64,000 nt of DNA from Glaciihabitans sp. (GTDB lineage: Bacteria; Actinomycetota; Actinomycetes; Actinomycetales; Microbacteriaceae). The translations under genes were made by a program, and so were the position numbers. Positions 1-8,316 of the stretch are shown in pieces. Where the stretch lies: NCBI GenBank assembly GCA_025463785.1, contig JAODBD010000011.1, positions 220,045 to 284,044 of the forward strand. The letters are read 5' to 3'. Numbering within the stretch: position 1 is the stretch's first letter; each line of letters opens with the position of its first letter. The notes beneath the pieces were generated by a model. That model saw only the letters and a list, made by a program, of their open reading frames with translations, was not told where the DNA came from and searched no databases.

Positions 1-1
1 G

Positions 2-799
2 GGCCGCTGGGCGACGAGCGGTGGGGGAGCGCTGCAACTTCCGAAGCAAATCCGATCCGCGGTGGTTGCCGACGAAGGCTGGAAGCTCGTCGTTGCGGAC
101 GCTGCTCAGTTGGAGCCCCGCATCCTGGCTGCGATGGCCGGCGATCGCGACATGGTCACAGCCGGCGCCGCCGGCGACCTGTACGCAGGCATTGTCGCCA
201 GCGGCGCGATCGACACCCGCGAACACGCCAAAGTGGCGCTGCTGGGAGCAATGTACGGCGCGACCCAGGGCGACGGCGGCCGCCTGATGCCGCAGCTGGC
301 GCGCGCCTATCCGAAGGCGATCGCCATGGTTGAGGATGCCGCCCGAGCGGGGGAGAAGGGCGAGATCGTCACGACGCGGCTCGGTCGCAGTTCGCCGCTG
401 CCTGGCGACACGTGGCGCACTCTGCAGGACGAGGCATACGGCGAGGTTGCAACGCCAGCCGCCGCTGATCGGGCGCGAAGTTATGCGCGCTCGTGGGGGA
501 GGTTCACCCGCAACTTCATCGTTCAGGGCACGGCGGCCGAGTGGGCGCTGTGCTGGATGGCTAGCCTGCGCAATCGCCTCACCGACCTCGGCGGCGGCGA
601 GTGGTTCGTCGACACCGCGCACCTCGTCTTCTTTCTCCACGACGAGGTCGTCGTGCACACCCCCGCGCATCTCGCGGAGCGGGTCGTGGAAGAAGTGCGC
701 GCCGCCGCAACGGATGCCGGCCGCCTGCTCTTCGGCGCGCTCCCGGCGGAGTTTCCGCTTACAGTCGCGACCGTTGACAACTACGGGCAGGCAAAGTAG
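2..799 (+). CDS. PolI-type DNA polymerase (3'-5' exonuclease/polymerase), 5'-truncated by window edge
   Basis: The reading frame is open from the left edge to a TAG at 797-799, so only the C-terminal polymerase part is present. Two family-A palm signatures are visible: ADAAQLEPR (motif A with the metal-binding Asp) and HDEVVVH (motif C). Between them, REHAKVALLGAMYGA fits the finger-helix region. The residues before the first GTG at 62 (TSGGALQLPKQIR) also match this family, so 62 is not the real start. It most resembles the actinobacterial bifunctional 3'-5' exonuclease/DNA polymerase, a shorter PolI paralogue, rather than housekeeping polA. That choice is inference because the N-terminal domain lies outside the window. 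Confidence 0.85.
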   Translation, partial: GRWATSGGGALQLPKQIRSAVVADEGWKLVVADAAQLEPRILAAMAGDRDMVTAGAAGDLYAGIVASGAIDTREHAKVALLGAMYGATQGDGGRLMPQLARAYPKAIAMVEDAARAGEKGEIVTTRLGRSSPLPGDTWRTLQDEAYGEVATPAAADRARSYARSWGRFTRNFIVQGTAAEWALCWMASLRNRLTDLGGGEWFVDTAHLVFFLHDEVVVHTPAHLAERVVEEVRAAATDAGRLLFGALPAEFPLTVATVDNYGQAK

Positions 800-887
800 T
801 TATCCAATCGTGACCCACCTTCGGACGGCGACGGATGTCTCCCCATGCCCGTACTGAATGGCAACGCCATCGAGACGGAGCAGCTCG

Positions 888-1505
888 TCACTCGTGAGCG
901 GCCTCCGCGGCCGAAACCTTCGCCGGCCGACCGCGCTTGGGCACCTCGGTACTCAGCGGAATGGGCCCGGCCACTCCAGCGGCGACCGCACGCGCCAGCC
1001 GCGTTTCCGAGTGGTCGAGCCAGCGTACCTCTGCCTCGGCGGCAAAGATCATCGAGTCGACGACGAGCAGCCATGCCAGCTCCTCCGACGACTCAGGGTT
1101 GTCGGTCGCGTTCTTGGTTCGAGTGAGCTCCTGCAGTGTCTTCAGGGTCGAGTTGCGCTGCACCTGGATGACGTGCGTGATGTCCACGCCGGGCAACGTC
1201 ACCGCGATCGCCAGTTTGATCGCCAGTTCGTCTCGCGCGGAGGCCGCCCTGACGACCGGCGAACCCAGCCAGTTTGTCACCTCAGTTCGTCCCGCGTCCG
1301 TGATCTCGTAGTAGTTCTGCCCGTCGGCGTCGATATCGGCCTTCTGCACCAGTCCGTCGCGTTCGAGGCGGTCAAGCGTGTTGTAGATCTGGCCGACATT
1401 GATAGGCCAGGTGGAGCCGGTGCGACGATCGAACTCGGATCGAAGCTGGTAGCCGTAACACGGCCCCTGATTCAGGATGGCGAGCAAACTCTGGCGGACT
1501 GACAC
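888..1505 (-). CDS. PadR-family transcriptional regulator
   Basis: 205 aa. The N-terminal winged helix (residues 1-80: SVRQSLLAIL, YGYQLRSEFD, GQIYNTLDRLERDGLV) is a typical PadR DNA-binding domain. An acidic helical region follows, as in PadR subfamily s2 C-terminal dimerisation domains. The C-terminus is basic (KRGRPAKVS, an AT-hook-like patch). The GTG start has a strong Shine-Dalgarno (GGAGG) 8 nt upstream. It is transcribed alone, divergently from the DUF3145 gene, across a 207-bp intergenic region holding candidate operator sequences. The ligand and target are unknown. Confidence 0.85.
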   Translation of the reverse strand: MSVRQSLLAILNQGPCYGYQLRSEFDRRTGSTWPINVGQIYNTLDRLERDGLVQKADIDADGQNYYEITDAGRTEVTNWLGSPVVRAASARDELAIKLAIAVTLPGVDITHVIQVQRNSTLKTLQELTRTKNATDNPESSEELAWLLVVDSMIFAAEAEVRWLDHSETRLARAVAAGVAGPIPLSTEVPKRGRPAKVSAAEAAHE

Positions 1506-1531
1506 GGAGCCTCCGAATATGAGTACCTAGT

Positions 1532-1552
1532 ATGTGATTACGCAGTATACAT
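1532..1552. promoter_or_regulatory. candidate PadR operator (ATGT...ACAT)
   Basis: ATGT at 1532-1535 and ACAT at 1549-1552 form dyad half-sites of the type PadR proteins often bind, 27 bp from the padR start codon. GTATAC at 1545-1550 is also palindromic. Autoregulation is inferred; the site is short and could be chance in this AT-rich gap. Confidence 0.3.
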
Positions 1553-1602
1553 ATATTGCCAGTTCACACAGAGAGGCCGGAAACTAGTCCAAATCGGCAT
1601 TT

Positions 1603-1624
1603 CGAATAACACTCTTGTTATTCG
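1603..1624. repeat. perfect inverted repeat in the padR/DUF3145 intergenic region
   Basis: CGAATAACA and TGTTATTCG are perfect 9-bp inverted arms separated by CTCT, followed on the + strand by a T-rich stretch. It sits upstream of the DUF3145 gene, not after any gene on that strand, so an operator is more likely than a terminator. Confidence 0.45.
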
Positions 1625-1712
1625 CATGTCTTTTCGGTCATAATTCATTCAATACACGGTTATCCGTTCATTAGGTCGATGGGGAAGTCGCACCTGAACG
1701 AATGGAGAGATC

Positions 1713-2216
1713 GTGGCTGCAACAACCGCTCGCGGAGTGCTGTATGTGCACTCCGCTCCTCGCGCCCTCTGCCCACACATTGAGTGGGCGGCCGGGCGCG
1801 CGCTCGATCGCGCCGTCAACTTCAACTGGGATGACCAGCCGGTACTCAAGGGCGCTCAACGCGCCGAGTACTACTGGGAGGGCTCCCGTGGGACCGGTGC
1901 AGCGTTGGCGTCTGCCCTTCGTGGCTGGGAACACCTGCGCTACGAGGTGACTGAGGACGCCAGCGCCGGTTCCGACGGGGGTCGCTGGATGCACACGCCT
2001 GACCTCGGCATCTTCTTCGCCCAGACCGACACCGTCGGCAACGTAGTCATCCCGGAGGATCGCGTTCGATACGCGATGGAGGTCGCCGGATCCAACTCAC
2101 TCGAGCTTCATCGTGAGTTGCGACTTGCTCTTGGCCAGGCCTGGGATGACGAACTCGAAGCGTTCCGCCATGCCAGCGACAACTCACAAGTCGTTTGGCT
2201 CCATAAGGTCGGTTGA
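1713..2216 (+). CDS. DUF3145 family protein
   Basis: 167 aa. The N-terminal block GVLYVHSAPRALCPHIEWAA followed by NFNWDDQPV is characteristic of DUF3145, a conserved actinobacterial family of unknown function. The GTG at 1713 is chosen because a purine-rich GGAGAGA lies just upstream and the family begins a few residues before the GVxYxHSAPRALCPH block. No signal peptide or membrane segment is seen, so the protein should be cytoplasmic. It is monocistronic, followed directly by a strong terminator hairpin. Confidence 0.85.
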   Translation: MAATTARGVLYVHSAPRALCPHIEWAAGRALDRAVNFNWDDQPVLKGAQRAEYYWEGSRGTGAALASALRGWEHLRYEVTEDASAGSDGGRWMHTPDLGIFFAQTDTVGNVVIPEDRVRYAMEVAGSNSLELHRELRLALGQAWDDELEAFRHASDNSQVVWLHKVG

Positions 2217-2234
2217 AGATCGGCTAGGTGCCGC

Positions 2235-2285
2235 GTCCCGCGTGCCGATCAGTTCCCCCAACTGATCGACGCGCGGGACTTTTTC
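2235..2285 (+). terminator. rho-independent terminator after DUF3145 gene
   Basis: GTCCCGCG...CGCGGGAC closes an outer stem and GATCAGTT/AACTGATC an inner one, around a CCCCC loop. TTTTT follows. It lies 19 bp after the stop codon. Confidence 0.85.
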
Positions 2286-2326
2286 GTTTCGGCTCTATTA
2301 CTTTCGCACATGGCATGCAATACTAA

Positions 2327-2336
2327 ACCATATGGT
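2327..2336. promoter_or_regulatory. palindrome over the ArsR start codon (likely autoregulatory operator)
   Basis: ACCATATGGT is a perfect 10-bp palindrome centred on the ATG of the downstream ArsR gene. A -10-like AATACT lies 7 nt before the ATG, so transcription may begin at or near the start codon, where repressor bound here would block it. The function is inferred from position. Confidence 0.4.
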
Positions 2337-2655
2337 AAACAATCGTTCTCTTGACGCGGTCTACTCGGCGCTAGCAGACCCGACACGACGGCAGATGGTG
2401 GAGCGATTGCGACAGGGATCGCTGTCCGTCAGCGACCTCGCGGCTCCGTTTTCGATGACTCTTGCTGCAGTCGGCAAGCACATCGCCGTGCTGGAAGCCG
2501 CACACATCATCAGCACGGCCAAGAATGGCCGCGTCCGCAGCTGCGCAATAGTTCCGCACGCTCTGGCCGATGCAACACAGTGGATTACTGATCAGGAGGC
2601 GTTCTGGAACAACCGGATCGATGCTCTTGTCAGTTACTTGGAGGAGAAGAAATGA
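2332..2655 (+). CDS. ArsR-family winged-helix regulator (SRPBCC-associated)
   Basis: 107 aa, the usual size of an ArsR/SmtB repressor: ALADPTRRQMVERLRQGSLSVSDLA and a recognition helix AAVGKHIAVLEAAHIISTAKNGR. No metal-binding cysteines are present. It overlaps the next gene by 4 bp (ATGA). ArsR-SRPBCC pairs of this kind are widespread, and the regulator usually represses its own two-gene operon. The signal is unknown. Confidence 0.9.
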   Translation: MVNNRSLDAVYSALADPTRRQMVERLRQGSLSVSDLAAPFSMTLAAVGKHIAVLEAAHIISTAKNGRVRSCAIVPHALADATQWITDQEAFWNNRIDALVSYLEEKK

Positions 2656-3077
2656 CCGACAGTTTCACCATCACCCGCGACATCGCTGCGTCACCTGAAC
2701 GCGTCTGGGCTGCATTTACCGACGCCGGCCAGTATGCGGCCTGGATTTGGCCAGCCGACTGGTTGACGGAGTGTGAGATCGAGCCGCGAGTTGGCGGTGA
2801 CTTCCGAGTCGCGTCCGGCCCGATGGGCATGGAGGTTCACGGAACCTACATCACGGTAGAACCGGTCACCCGGCTCGCGCTGACCTGGCGGTGGCATGAC
2901 AACACGGACGAATCACTTGTGACTATCACCCTTGAACCCATTGCAAACGGAACCAGGCTCGTCCTGGCCCATGAGAACTTCACGACCGACGAGAGCCGAG
3001 CGGCGCACGAGCAGGGCTGGAACGACTGCCTGGACCGCCTGCCCGGGTACCTTTCGGTCGCCGAGCCAGCGATCTAG
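2652..3077 (+). CDS. SRPBCC (AHSA1-like) domain protein
   Basis: 141 aa covering a complete START/Bet v1-like fold of the activator-of-Hsp90-ATPase (AHSA1) type. The opening FTITRDIAASPERVWAAFTD, then WIWPADW and RVGGDFRVAS, are family hallmarks. It is translationally coupled to the ArsR gene through a 4-bp overlap. These domains bind small hydrophobic ligands; the substrate cannot be told from sequence. A convergent hairpin separates it from fabF. Confidence 0.85.
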   Translation: MTDSFTITRDIAASPERVWAAFTDAGQYAAWIWPADWLTECEIEPRVGGDFRVASGPMGMEVHGTYITVEPVTRLALTWRWHDNTDESLVTITLEPIANGTRLVLAHENFTTDESRAAHEQGWNDCLDRLPGYLSVAEPAI

Positions 3078-3082
3078 AGCGC

Positions 3083-3117
3083 GATGCTGGCTCCCGATTG
3101 CCGCGGGAGCCGGCATC
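3083..3117. terminator. probable bidirectional terminator hairpin between SRPBCC gene and fabF
   Basis: GATGCTGGCTCCCG pairs with CGGGAGCCGGCATC (14 bp, one G-T pair) in the 45-bp gap between two converging genes. There is no clear T-tract on either side. Confidence 0.55.
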
Positions 3118-3122
3118 GGAAC

Positions 3123-4364
3123 TCAGTCGCCGTAGTTGCGGAACGCGACGACGGCGTTGTGGCCGCCGAAACCGAACGAGTTGCTGATTGCCAGCAGTGG
3201 GCCGTCTGCGAGTGTGCGAGGCGACGTGACGACATCCAGAACGATCGCAGGATCCTGCTCGGTCAGGTTGATGGTCGGCGGCGCGGTGCGGTCGTGCAGG
3301 GCAAGGATCGTGAAGATGGCTTCGAGCGCTCCGGTGCCGCCGAGGAGATGACCCGTCGCCGCCTTGGTCGCCGAGACGGCGATGTTCGGCAGGTGATCGC
3401 CGAATACGCGCAGTAGCGACTTGTATTCCGCGACATCGCCAACCGGCGTGCTGGTGGCATGAGCGTTGACATGCACGACATCCGTTGGTACAGCGTCCGC
3501 CTGCTCGATTGCGGCCTTCATGGCACGCGCTGCCGCTGAACCCTCGGGGTCGGGGGCCGTGATGTGGTACGAATCGCTGGTGACCGCACCGCCCGCCAAC
3601 TCGGCGTAGATTCTCGCGCCACGAGCGAGCGCGTGTTCCTCGGTTTCGAGGATCACCGTCGCTGCACCTTCGCCAAGAACGAAGCCGTCACGCGACACAT
3701 CGAAGGGTCGGGATGCCGTCGCCGGGTCGTCATTGCGCTTGGACAACGCCTGCATCGCCGCGAACGACGCGATGGGCATGGGGTGAATGACCGACTCGGT
3801 GCCCCCAGCGATGATGACGTCTGCGAGACCCATCTGAAGGTGCTCGTAGGCGTTCGCGATGGCCTCGGTGCTGGACGCGCATGCTGACACGTCGGTGCGG
3901 GCAAACGCACGTGCCGACAGCGACATGCTGATGGCAGCGGATGCCGCATTCGGCATAAGCATCGGGATCGTCATCGGGAGAACCCGACGCGGGCCCTTCT
4001 CCTTCAGTGTGTCCCAGGCGTCGAGGAGTGTCCACAGGCCACCGATGCCGGTCGAGTACTCAACGCCGATACGAATGGGGTCATCGCTCGGTGAGCCGGC
4101 ATCCGCCCAGGCTTCGCGAGCAGAAATCAGCGCAAGCTGGCTGGAGGGGTCGAGTCGCTTGTACTCGACGCGTTCGAGAACTTCTTCTGGACGCACTTTG
4201 GCCTGGCCAGCAAAGTGAACCGGTAGGTCGAGATCTTTCACCCAGTCGGCCTTGATCGTGCTGATACCCGATTCTCCGGCGAGAAGAGCCTTCCATGAAT
4301 CGGGGGCTGTACCGCCGAGCGGAGAGGTGGCGCCGATGCCGGTAACTACGATTTTCTTGGTCAT
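3123..4364 (-). CDS. fabF: 3-oxoacyl-[acyl-carrier-protein] synthase II
   Basis: 413 aa, normal for FabF. It condenses malonyl-ACP with acyl-ACP to extend fatty acids. The Cys-His-His triad is intact: Cys162 in DVSACASS, His302 in NAHATST and His339 in AATGHLLGGTG. The start ATG has an AAGGAAA ribosome site. It is the last gene of the fabD-fabH-acpP-fabF operon, 92 bp after acpP. Discrete FAS-II enzymes, rather than a giant FAS-I, are typical of Microbacteriaceae and Streptomyces. Confidence 0.97.
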   Translation of the reverse strand: MTKKIVVTGIGATSPLGGTAPDSWKALLAGESGISTIKADWVKDLDLPVHFAGQAKVRPEEVLERVEYKRLDPSSQLALISAREAWADAGSPSDDPIRIGVEYSTGIGGLWTLLDAWDTLKEKGPRRVLPMTIPMLMPNAASAAISMSLSARAFARTDVSACASSTEAIANAYEHLQMGLADVIIAGGTESVIHPMPIASFAAMQALSKRNDDPATASRPFDVSRDGFVLGEGAATVILETEEHALARGARIYAELAGGAVTSDSYHITAPDPEGSAAARAMKAAIEQADAVPTDVVHVNAHATSTPVGDVAEYKSLLRVFGDHLPNIAVSATKAATGHLLGGTGALEAIFTILALHDRTAPPTINLTEQDPAIVLDVVTSPRTLADGPLLAISNSFGFGGHNAVVAFRNYGD

Positions 4365-4456
4365 ATCGTTTCCTTGTGGATCAGGCGGCGAAAGCGTTCG
4401 ACGCCGCGCCGCTAGCCGACCAGTAGAGTCTGGTCGGCCAGCTGCGAATACTGGAT

Positions 4457-4705
4457 CTAGCCCTGTGCTGCAGTGATAAAGCTGACGGCGTCACCCACGG
4501 TCTTGAGGTTCTTGACCTCTTCGTCGGGGATCTTCACGTCGAACTTCTCTTCGGCGTTCACAACGATCGTCATCATCGAAATGGAGTCGATGTCGAGGTC
4601 GTCGGTGAAGGACTTGTCCAGCTCGACCGTGTCGGTTGCGATGCCGGTCTCATCGTTGATGAGTTCTGCGAGACCTGCGAGAACTTCTTCGGTGGACAGT
4701 GCCAT
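4457..4705 (-). CDS. acpP: acyl carrier protein
   Basis: 82 aa and strongly acidic. Ser41 in DIDSISMM is the 4'-phosphopantetheine attachment site. It carries the growing acyl chain for FabD, FabH and FabF. AAGGAG lies 7 nt before the ATG. It sits 48 bp after fabH on the same strand, in the conserved FAS-II order. Confidence 0.97.
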   Translation of the reverse strand: MALSTEEVLAGLAELINDETGIATDTVELDKSFTDDLDIDSISMMTIVVNAEEKFDVKIPDEEVKNLKTVGDAVSFITAAQG

Positions 4706-4753
4706 TGTTTATCTCCTTGAGGGTGTCGTTATGACCGTTGAATAGCTTATTCG

Positions 4754-5758
4754 CTAGGGGAGCACTACGACTTGCGCGCCGAAGACGAGCCCCGCGCCAA
4801 ATCCAATCTGCAGGGCAAGGCCACCGCTGACTTCCGGATGCTCTTTGAGAAGTCGGTGAGTCGCCAAAGGGATGGACGCGGCCGAGGTATTGCCGGTCGT
4901 TTCGATGTCGCGGCCGATCACGACAGACTCAGGCAGCTTCAGTTGCTTGGCCAGCTCATCGATGATTCGCATGTTCGCCTGGTGCGGGATGAAGGCGGCG
5001 AGGTCGTCTGCGGTAATTCCTGCGACATCCAGAGCCTGCTTGGCAACCTTCGCCATCTCCCAGACCGCCCAGCGGAATACCGCTGGGCCCTCCTGGCGCA
5101 GAGTCGGCCACGGGACGACGCCGTCGCGCGCGTCAGTCAGCGTGCCGTTCATGCCGACGACGTCGGCCTTGGACCCGTCTGAACCCCACACCGGAGCTGC
5201 GATGCCAGGGCTGTCGCTCGGCCCGATAACCGCGGCTCCCGCGCCATCGCCCAGCAGAAACGAGATCGAACGGTCGCCCGGATCGACGACATCCGACAGT
5301 TTCTCGGCACCGATCACGAGAGCATAGTGCGCGGCGCCGGATCGGATGAGAGCGTCTGCCTGCGTGACCGCGTAGCTAAAACCGGCACATGCCGCGTTCT
5401 CGTCGTATGCGGCCGCAGGGTTGGCTCCGACGCGATCGGCGACCACGGCGGCCATCGACGGCGTCTGTTGGACGTTGCTGATGGTTGCCACGATCACGAG
5501 ATCAATGTCTGCTGCGGCGATACCCGACTTTTCGATTGCCTCGCGTCCGGCGTCCGTTGCGAGGTCTGTTGCCGAAATGCCGTGGGATGCCCTGGTGCGC
5601 GTGATGATGCCGGTGCGTTGGCGGATCCACTCGTCGCTCGAATTGATCGGGCCAATGAGGTCGTCGTTCGGAACGATCAGGTCGCCGCGCGCGGCGCCAT
5701 AGCTGTAGATGCGGGTGAATTGCGCGCCCACGGACTGCTTGAGGGTTGGGTTGGTCAT
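4754..5758 (-). CDS. fabH: 3-oxoacyl-[acyl-carrier-protein] synthase III
   Basis: 334 aa from the ATG at 5758; a GTG at 5770 would overlap the end of fabD and add four residues. FabH starts fatty-acid synthesis from acyl-CoA plus malonyl-ACP and sets the primer (branched acyl-CoA in many actinobacteria). The catalytic triad is present: Cys near residue 124 (ENAACAGFSY), His near 259 (IPHQANMRI) and Asn near 290 (TTGNTSAAS). It lies 4 bp after fabD, so the two are probably translationally coupled. The exact start is the only doubt. Confidence 0.95.
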   Translation of the reverse strand: MTNPTLKQSVGAQFTRIYSYGAARGDLIVPNDDLIGPINSSDEWIRQRTGIITRTRASHGISATDLATDAGREAIEKSGIAAADIDLVIVATISNVQQTPSMAAVVADRVGANPAAAYDENAACAGFSYAVTQADALIRSGAAHYALVIGAEKLSDVVDPGDRSISFLLGDGAGAAVIGPSDSPGIAAPVWGSDGSKADVVGMNGTLTDARDGVVPWPTLRQEGPAVFRWAVWEMAKVAKQALDVAGITADDLAAFIPHQANMRIIDELAKQLKLPESVVIGRDIETTGNTSAASIPLATHRLLKEHPEVSGGLALQIGFGAGLVFGAQVVVLP

Positions 5759-5762
5759 TGGA

Positions 5763-6680
5763 TTACGCACCGTTCATCATGTCGTAGGCGGCCGAGAGAT
5801 CATCTGGCGTCTTCACTGCCACCGTGGGAACGCCTTTCAGCCCGCGCTTCGCCAGCCCCGCCAGGGCGCCAGCGGGAGCGAGTTCGATGAGCCCGGTCAC
5901 GCCGGCGACGGCCAGCGAGTCCATGGTCAGGTCCCACCTGACCGGGGATGAGACCTGGCCGACCATGAGGTCGACGAAGGTCGTACCGCTTTCGACAATG
6001 GAGCCGTCGCGGTTGGTCCAAATGGTCATCGTCGGGTCACTGGCCCAGATCTTGCTCGCGACCCCGTGCAGCTGCTCGACGGCGGGCTGCATATAGTGCG
6101 TGTGGAAGGCGCCCGCGACCTGCAGCGGGATAACCCGTGTCCCCGGTACGGGATCTTCGCTGAGTTTGGCCAGCGCGGAGAGCGCTCCGGCGACCACGAT
6201 CTGGCCGCCGCCATTGAAGTTCGCCGGCTCGAGGCCGAGTTGCTCAAGGCGCTCGAGAAGGGTCGCCTCGTCCCCGCCGATGACCGCACTCATTCCGGTC
6301 GTCTCGAGGGCTGCGGCTGCGGCCATGCCCCTGCTGCGCTCGCGCACGAAGGTCAGCGCCTCTTCCTCGCTCAGGATGCCTGCGGCGAAAGACGCCGTCA
6401 CCTCACCAACGGAATGGCCGGCCACCCCATCGATTCTGCCGCGACGACCGTCCTCGCAAAGCCCGCGGAAGGCCAGGAGTCCGGCCGCAACGATTAGCGG
6501 CTGCGCGACGGCGGTATCCCGAATGGTGTCTGCATCGCTCGTCGTCCCGTGCTTCACGAGGTCGATCCCCACCGACTCAGAGATGCGTTCGAGGTGTTCG
6601 CGGTAGGAGGGTTCCGCGATCCAGGGTTCGAGAAAGCCGGGAGTTTGGGAGCCCTGACCGGGCGCTACGACAACAATCAC
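5763..6680 (-). CDS. fabD: malonyl-CoA:ACP transacylase
   Basis: 305 aa. Loads malonyl groups onto AcpP. The catalytic Ser90 lies in GVAGHSVGE and His193 in AGAFHTHYM, and the N-terminal APGQGSQTPGF is diagnostic. The GTG start has no Shine-Dalgarno but lies exactly 6 nt after a -10-like CAGACT, so the FAS-II operon mRNA may be leaderless. It is the first gene of the operon; the likely FasR-type regulator is two genes further upstream. Confidence 0.97.
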   Translation of the reverse strand: MIVVVAPGQGSQTPGFLEPWIAEPSYREHLERISESVGIDLVKHGTTSDADTIRDTAVAQPLIVAAGLLAFRGLCEDGRRGRIDGVAGHSVGEVTASFAAGILSEEEALTFVRERSRGMAAAAALETTGMSAVIGGDEATLLERLEQLGLEPANFNGGGQIVVAGALSALAKLSEDPVPGTRVIPLQVAGAFHTHYMQPAVEQLHGVASKIWASDPTMTIWTNRDGSIVESGTTFVDLMVGQVSSPVRWDLTMDSLAVAGVTGLIELAPAGALAGLAKRGLKGVPTVAVKTPDDLSAAYDMMNGA

Positions 6681-6792
6681 GTACCCAGTCTGCCAACACT
6701 TGGGGCCATCGTGCTGTCACATCGATCCAAACATCGCCTGATTCGTTGTGCGCGTCCTCCAATCGGGGGCTCGGGGAGGCCCCTGAATACCG

Positions 6793-8232
6793 CTACAGCG
6801 AGGTGTGCGTAATTTGCCCAGCCAGCAGAGTTGCTGCGACTGGCATGAGGCGCAACTCGGTCGGTGTCGCGGTGAGCGGATCGATATCAGTGATAACGAG
6901 GTCGGCCGGCTGACCAACCGAAACAGTCGTTCGAGAGGATGCCGCAATCGCGTGTGCGACATCCACCGCCTGTTCTGGATGCCACGGAGCGCGCCCGCCC
7001 CGAGTTCGCATGACCGCTGCCGCGATCGTCACCCAGGGGTCGAGCCGGGACACGGGAGCGTCCGACCCGAAGAGAAGTGTCGCACCGGCCGCAAGGAGAG
7101 ACTGCAACGGAAACGCGCGGCCCGTGCGCCCGGCCCAGTACCGATCGGCAACATCCCGATCATCGACAGCATGATCGGGCTGCACGCTTGCAACGACACC
7201 GAGCTGACCGAACCGCGGCAGGTCACTATCGCTCACGAGTTGCGCGTGCTCGATACGTCCCCCGATCCCGGCCTCGGCAAACGCGTCGAGGGCAACGGTG
7301 TTGGCGTGATCGCCGATCGCATGTACTGACGACTCAATGCCCGCAGCAGCCGCGATTCTCAGGAGCGCAACGAGATGATCCGGGGCAACGGTGAGCAGGC
7401 CGCGCGAACCTTGCGTGCCCTCAGTACCCGGGAACTCGTCATAGCAGTACGCCGTGCGCGTGTTGAGCGAACCATCGATCAGAATCTTCAAGTTGCCCAT
7501 GGTCAGCAGCTCACTCACGCGGTCGCCCGAGCGCAGCCCGAGCGAGATCGCGCGATCGAGGTGCTCGGGATAGACGCCGAACTCGACTCGAAGGGAGACG
7601 GTACCCGCGGCCTGACGGCGGGTCCAGGTGTCGAGGTTCCACCCCATTTCGTAGTCGACGATGCCCACCACCCCGCGAGTCGCGGCGGCTCGAGCCGCCG
7701 CATCTGCCCAACCGTCGAGGAGGTCATTGGCAACGGTGTCGATGAGACCAGTCACCCGAAAGGCCTCCTCCTCACGGAGCAGACCGGTTGGGTGGCCCCG
7801 ATGGCCGAACTGCTCGAGCGCCGCGGAGTTGAGCCAGACCGAGTGCAGGTCACCGCTGACGACGACGATGGGGCTCGGGGATGCCGCGTCCAAATCCGCG
7901 AGGTTGGGCGCATCGGGCCAGAGCGCGTCTCGAAATCCCACCGCGACGAAGGGGTTTGCCGCGCCCGGACGCATGGCAGCTGCGATGCGACGCGCGGTTT
8001 CCGCTGCCGACGGGGCATCTGCGACATCAAGGCGCGACGCCTGCAGAGCCCACTGGCTGAAATGCACGTGGTTGTCCCAAAGGCCTGGTCCGAGCCATCG
8101 GCCAGCGAGGTCGATGCTGTCATCGTCGTCTTGGGATGCGTCTTGCCCGGCCTCGGCGATGTCGATAATCACGCCTCGCCCGACCCGCACATCGACGACG
8201 CGCGAACCGAGTCGCGCGTTACGCAGCAGCAT
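6793..8232 (-). CDS. amidohydrolase family protein (YtcJ-like)
   Basis: 479 aa from the ATG at 8232 (a TTG at 8250 would add six residues). It has the metal-dependent hydrolase signatures DNHVHFSQWA (HxH), SSVHAIGDHANTVAL, GRIEHAQLVS and FGSDAPVSRLDPW (catalytic Asp). This order matches the YtcJ/amidohydrolase-3 branch. The substrate is unknown. It starts inside the 3' end of a 12-codon leader ORF. It lies between fabD and the PucR regulator, splitting a neighbourhood that is contiguous in relatives. Confidence 0.85.
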   Translation of the reverse strand: MLLRNARLGSRVVDVRVGRGVIIDIAEAGQDASQDDDDSIDLAGRWLGPGLWDNHVHFSQWALQASRLDVADAPSAAETARRIAAAMRPGAANPFVAVGFRDALWPDAPNLADLDAASPSPIVVVSGDLHSVWLNSAALEQFGHRGHPTGLLREEEAFRVTGLIDTVANDLLDGWADAAARAAATRGVVGIVDYEMGWNLDTWTRRQAAGTVSLRVEFGVYPEHLDRAISLGLRSGDRVSELLTMGNLKILIDGSLNTRTAYCYDEFPGTEGTQGSRGLLTVAPDHLVALLRIAAAAGIESSVHAIGDHANTVALDAFAEAGIGGRIEHAQLVSDSDLPRFGQLGVVASVQPDHAVDDRDVADRYWAGRTGRAFPLQSLLAAGATLLFGSDAPVSRLDPWVTIAAAVMRTRGGRAPWHPEQAVDVAHAIAASSRTTVSVGQPADLVITDIDPLTATPTELRLMPVAATLLAGQITHTSL

Positions 8233-8257
8233 TGCGGCCCGGGTGCTCAACAGTCAT
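8219..8257 (-). CDS. possible 12-aa leader peptide upstream of the amidohydrolase
   Basis: An ATG at 8257, 6 nt after a -10-like CAGACT, opens a 12-codon frame (MTVEHPGRNAAA) whose stop overlaps the first codons of the amidohydrolase. The amidohydrolase ATG itself lacks a ribosome site, so coupled reinitiation would explain its translation. This is inferred purely from layout; an error in assigning the amidohydrolase start is the alternative. Confidence 0.35.
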   Translation of the reverse strand: MTVEHPGRNAAA

Positions 8258-8316
8258 GCGCTCAGTCTGCCAATATCCGGGCCGCTGCGATTTCGTTCCT
8301 GTGCACAACTTTGCTG

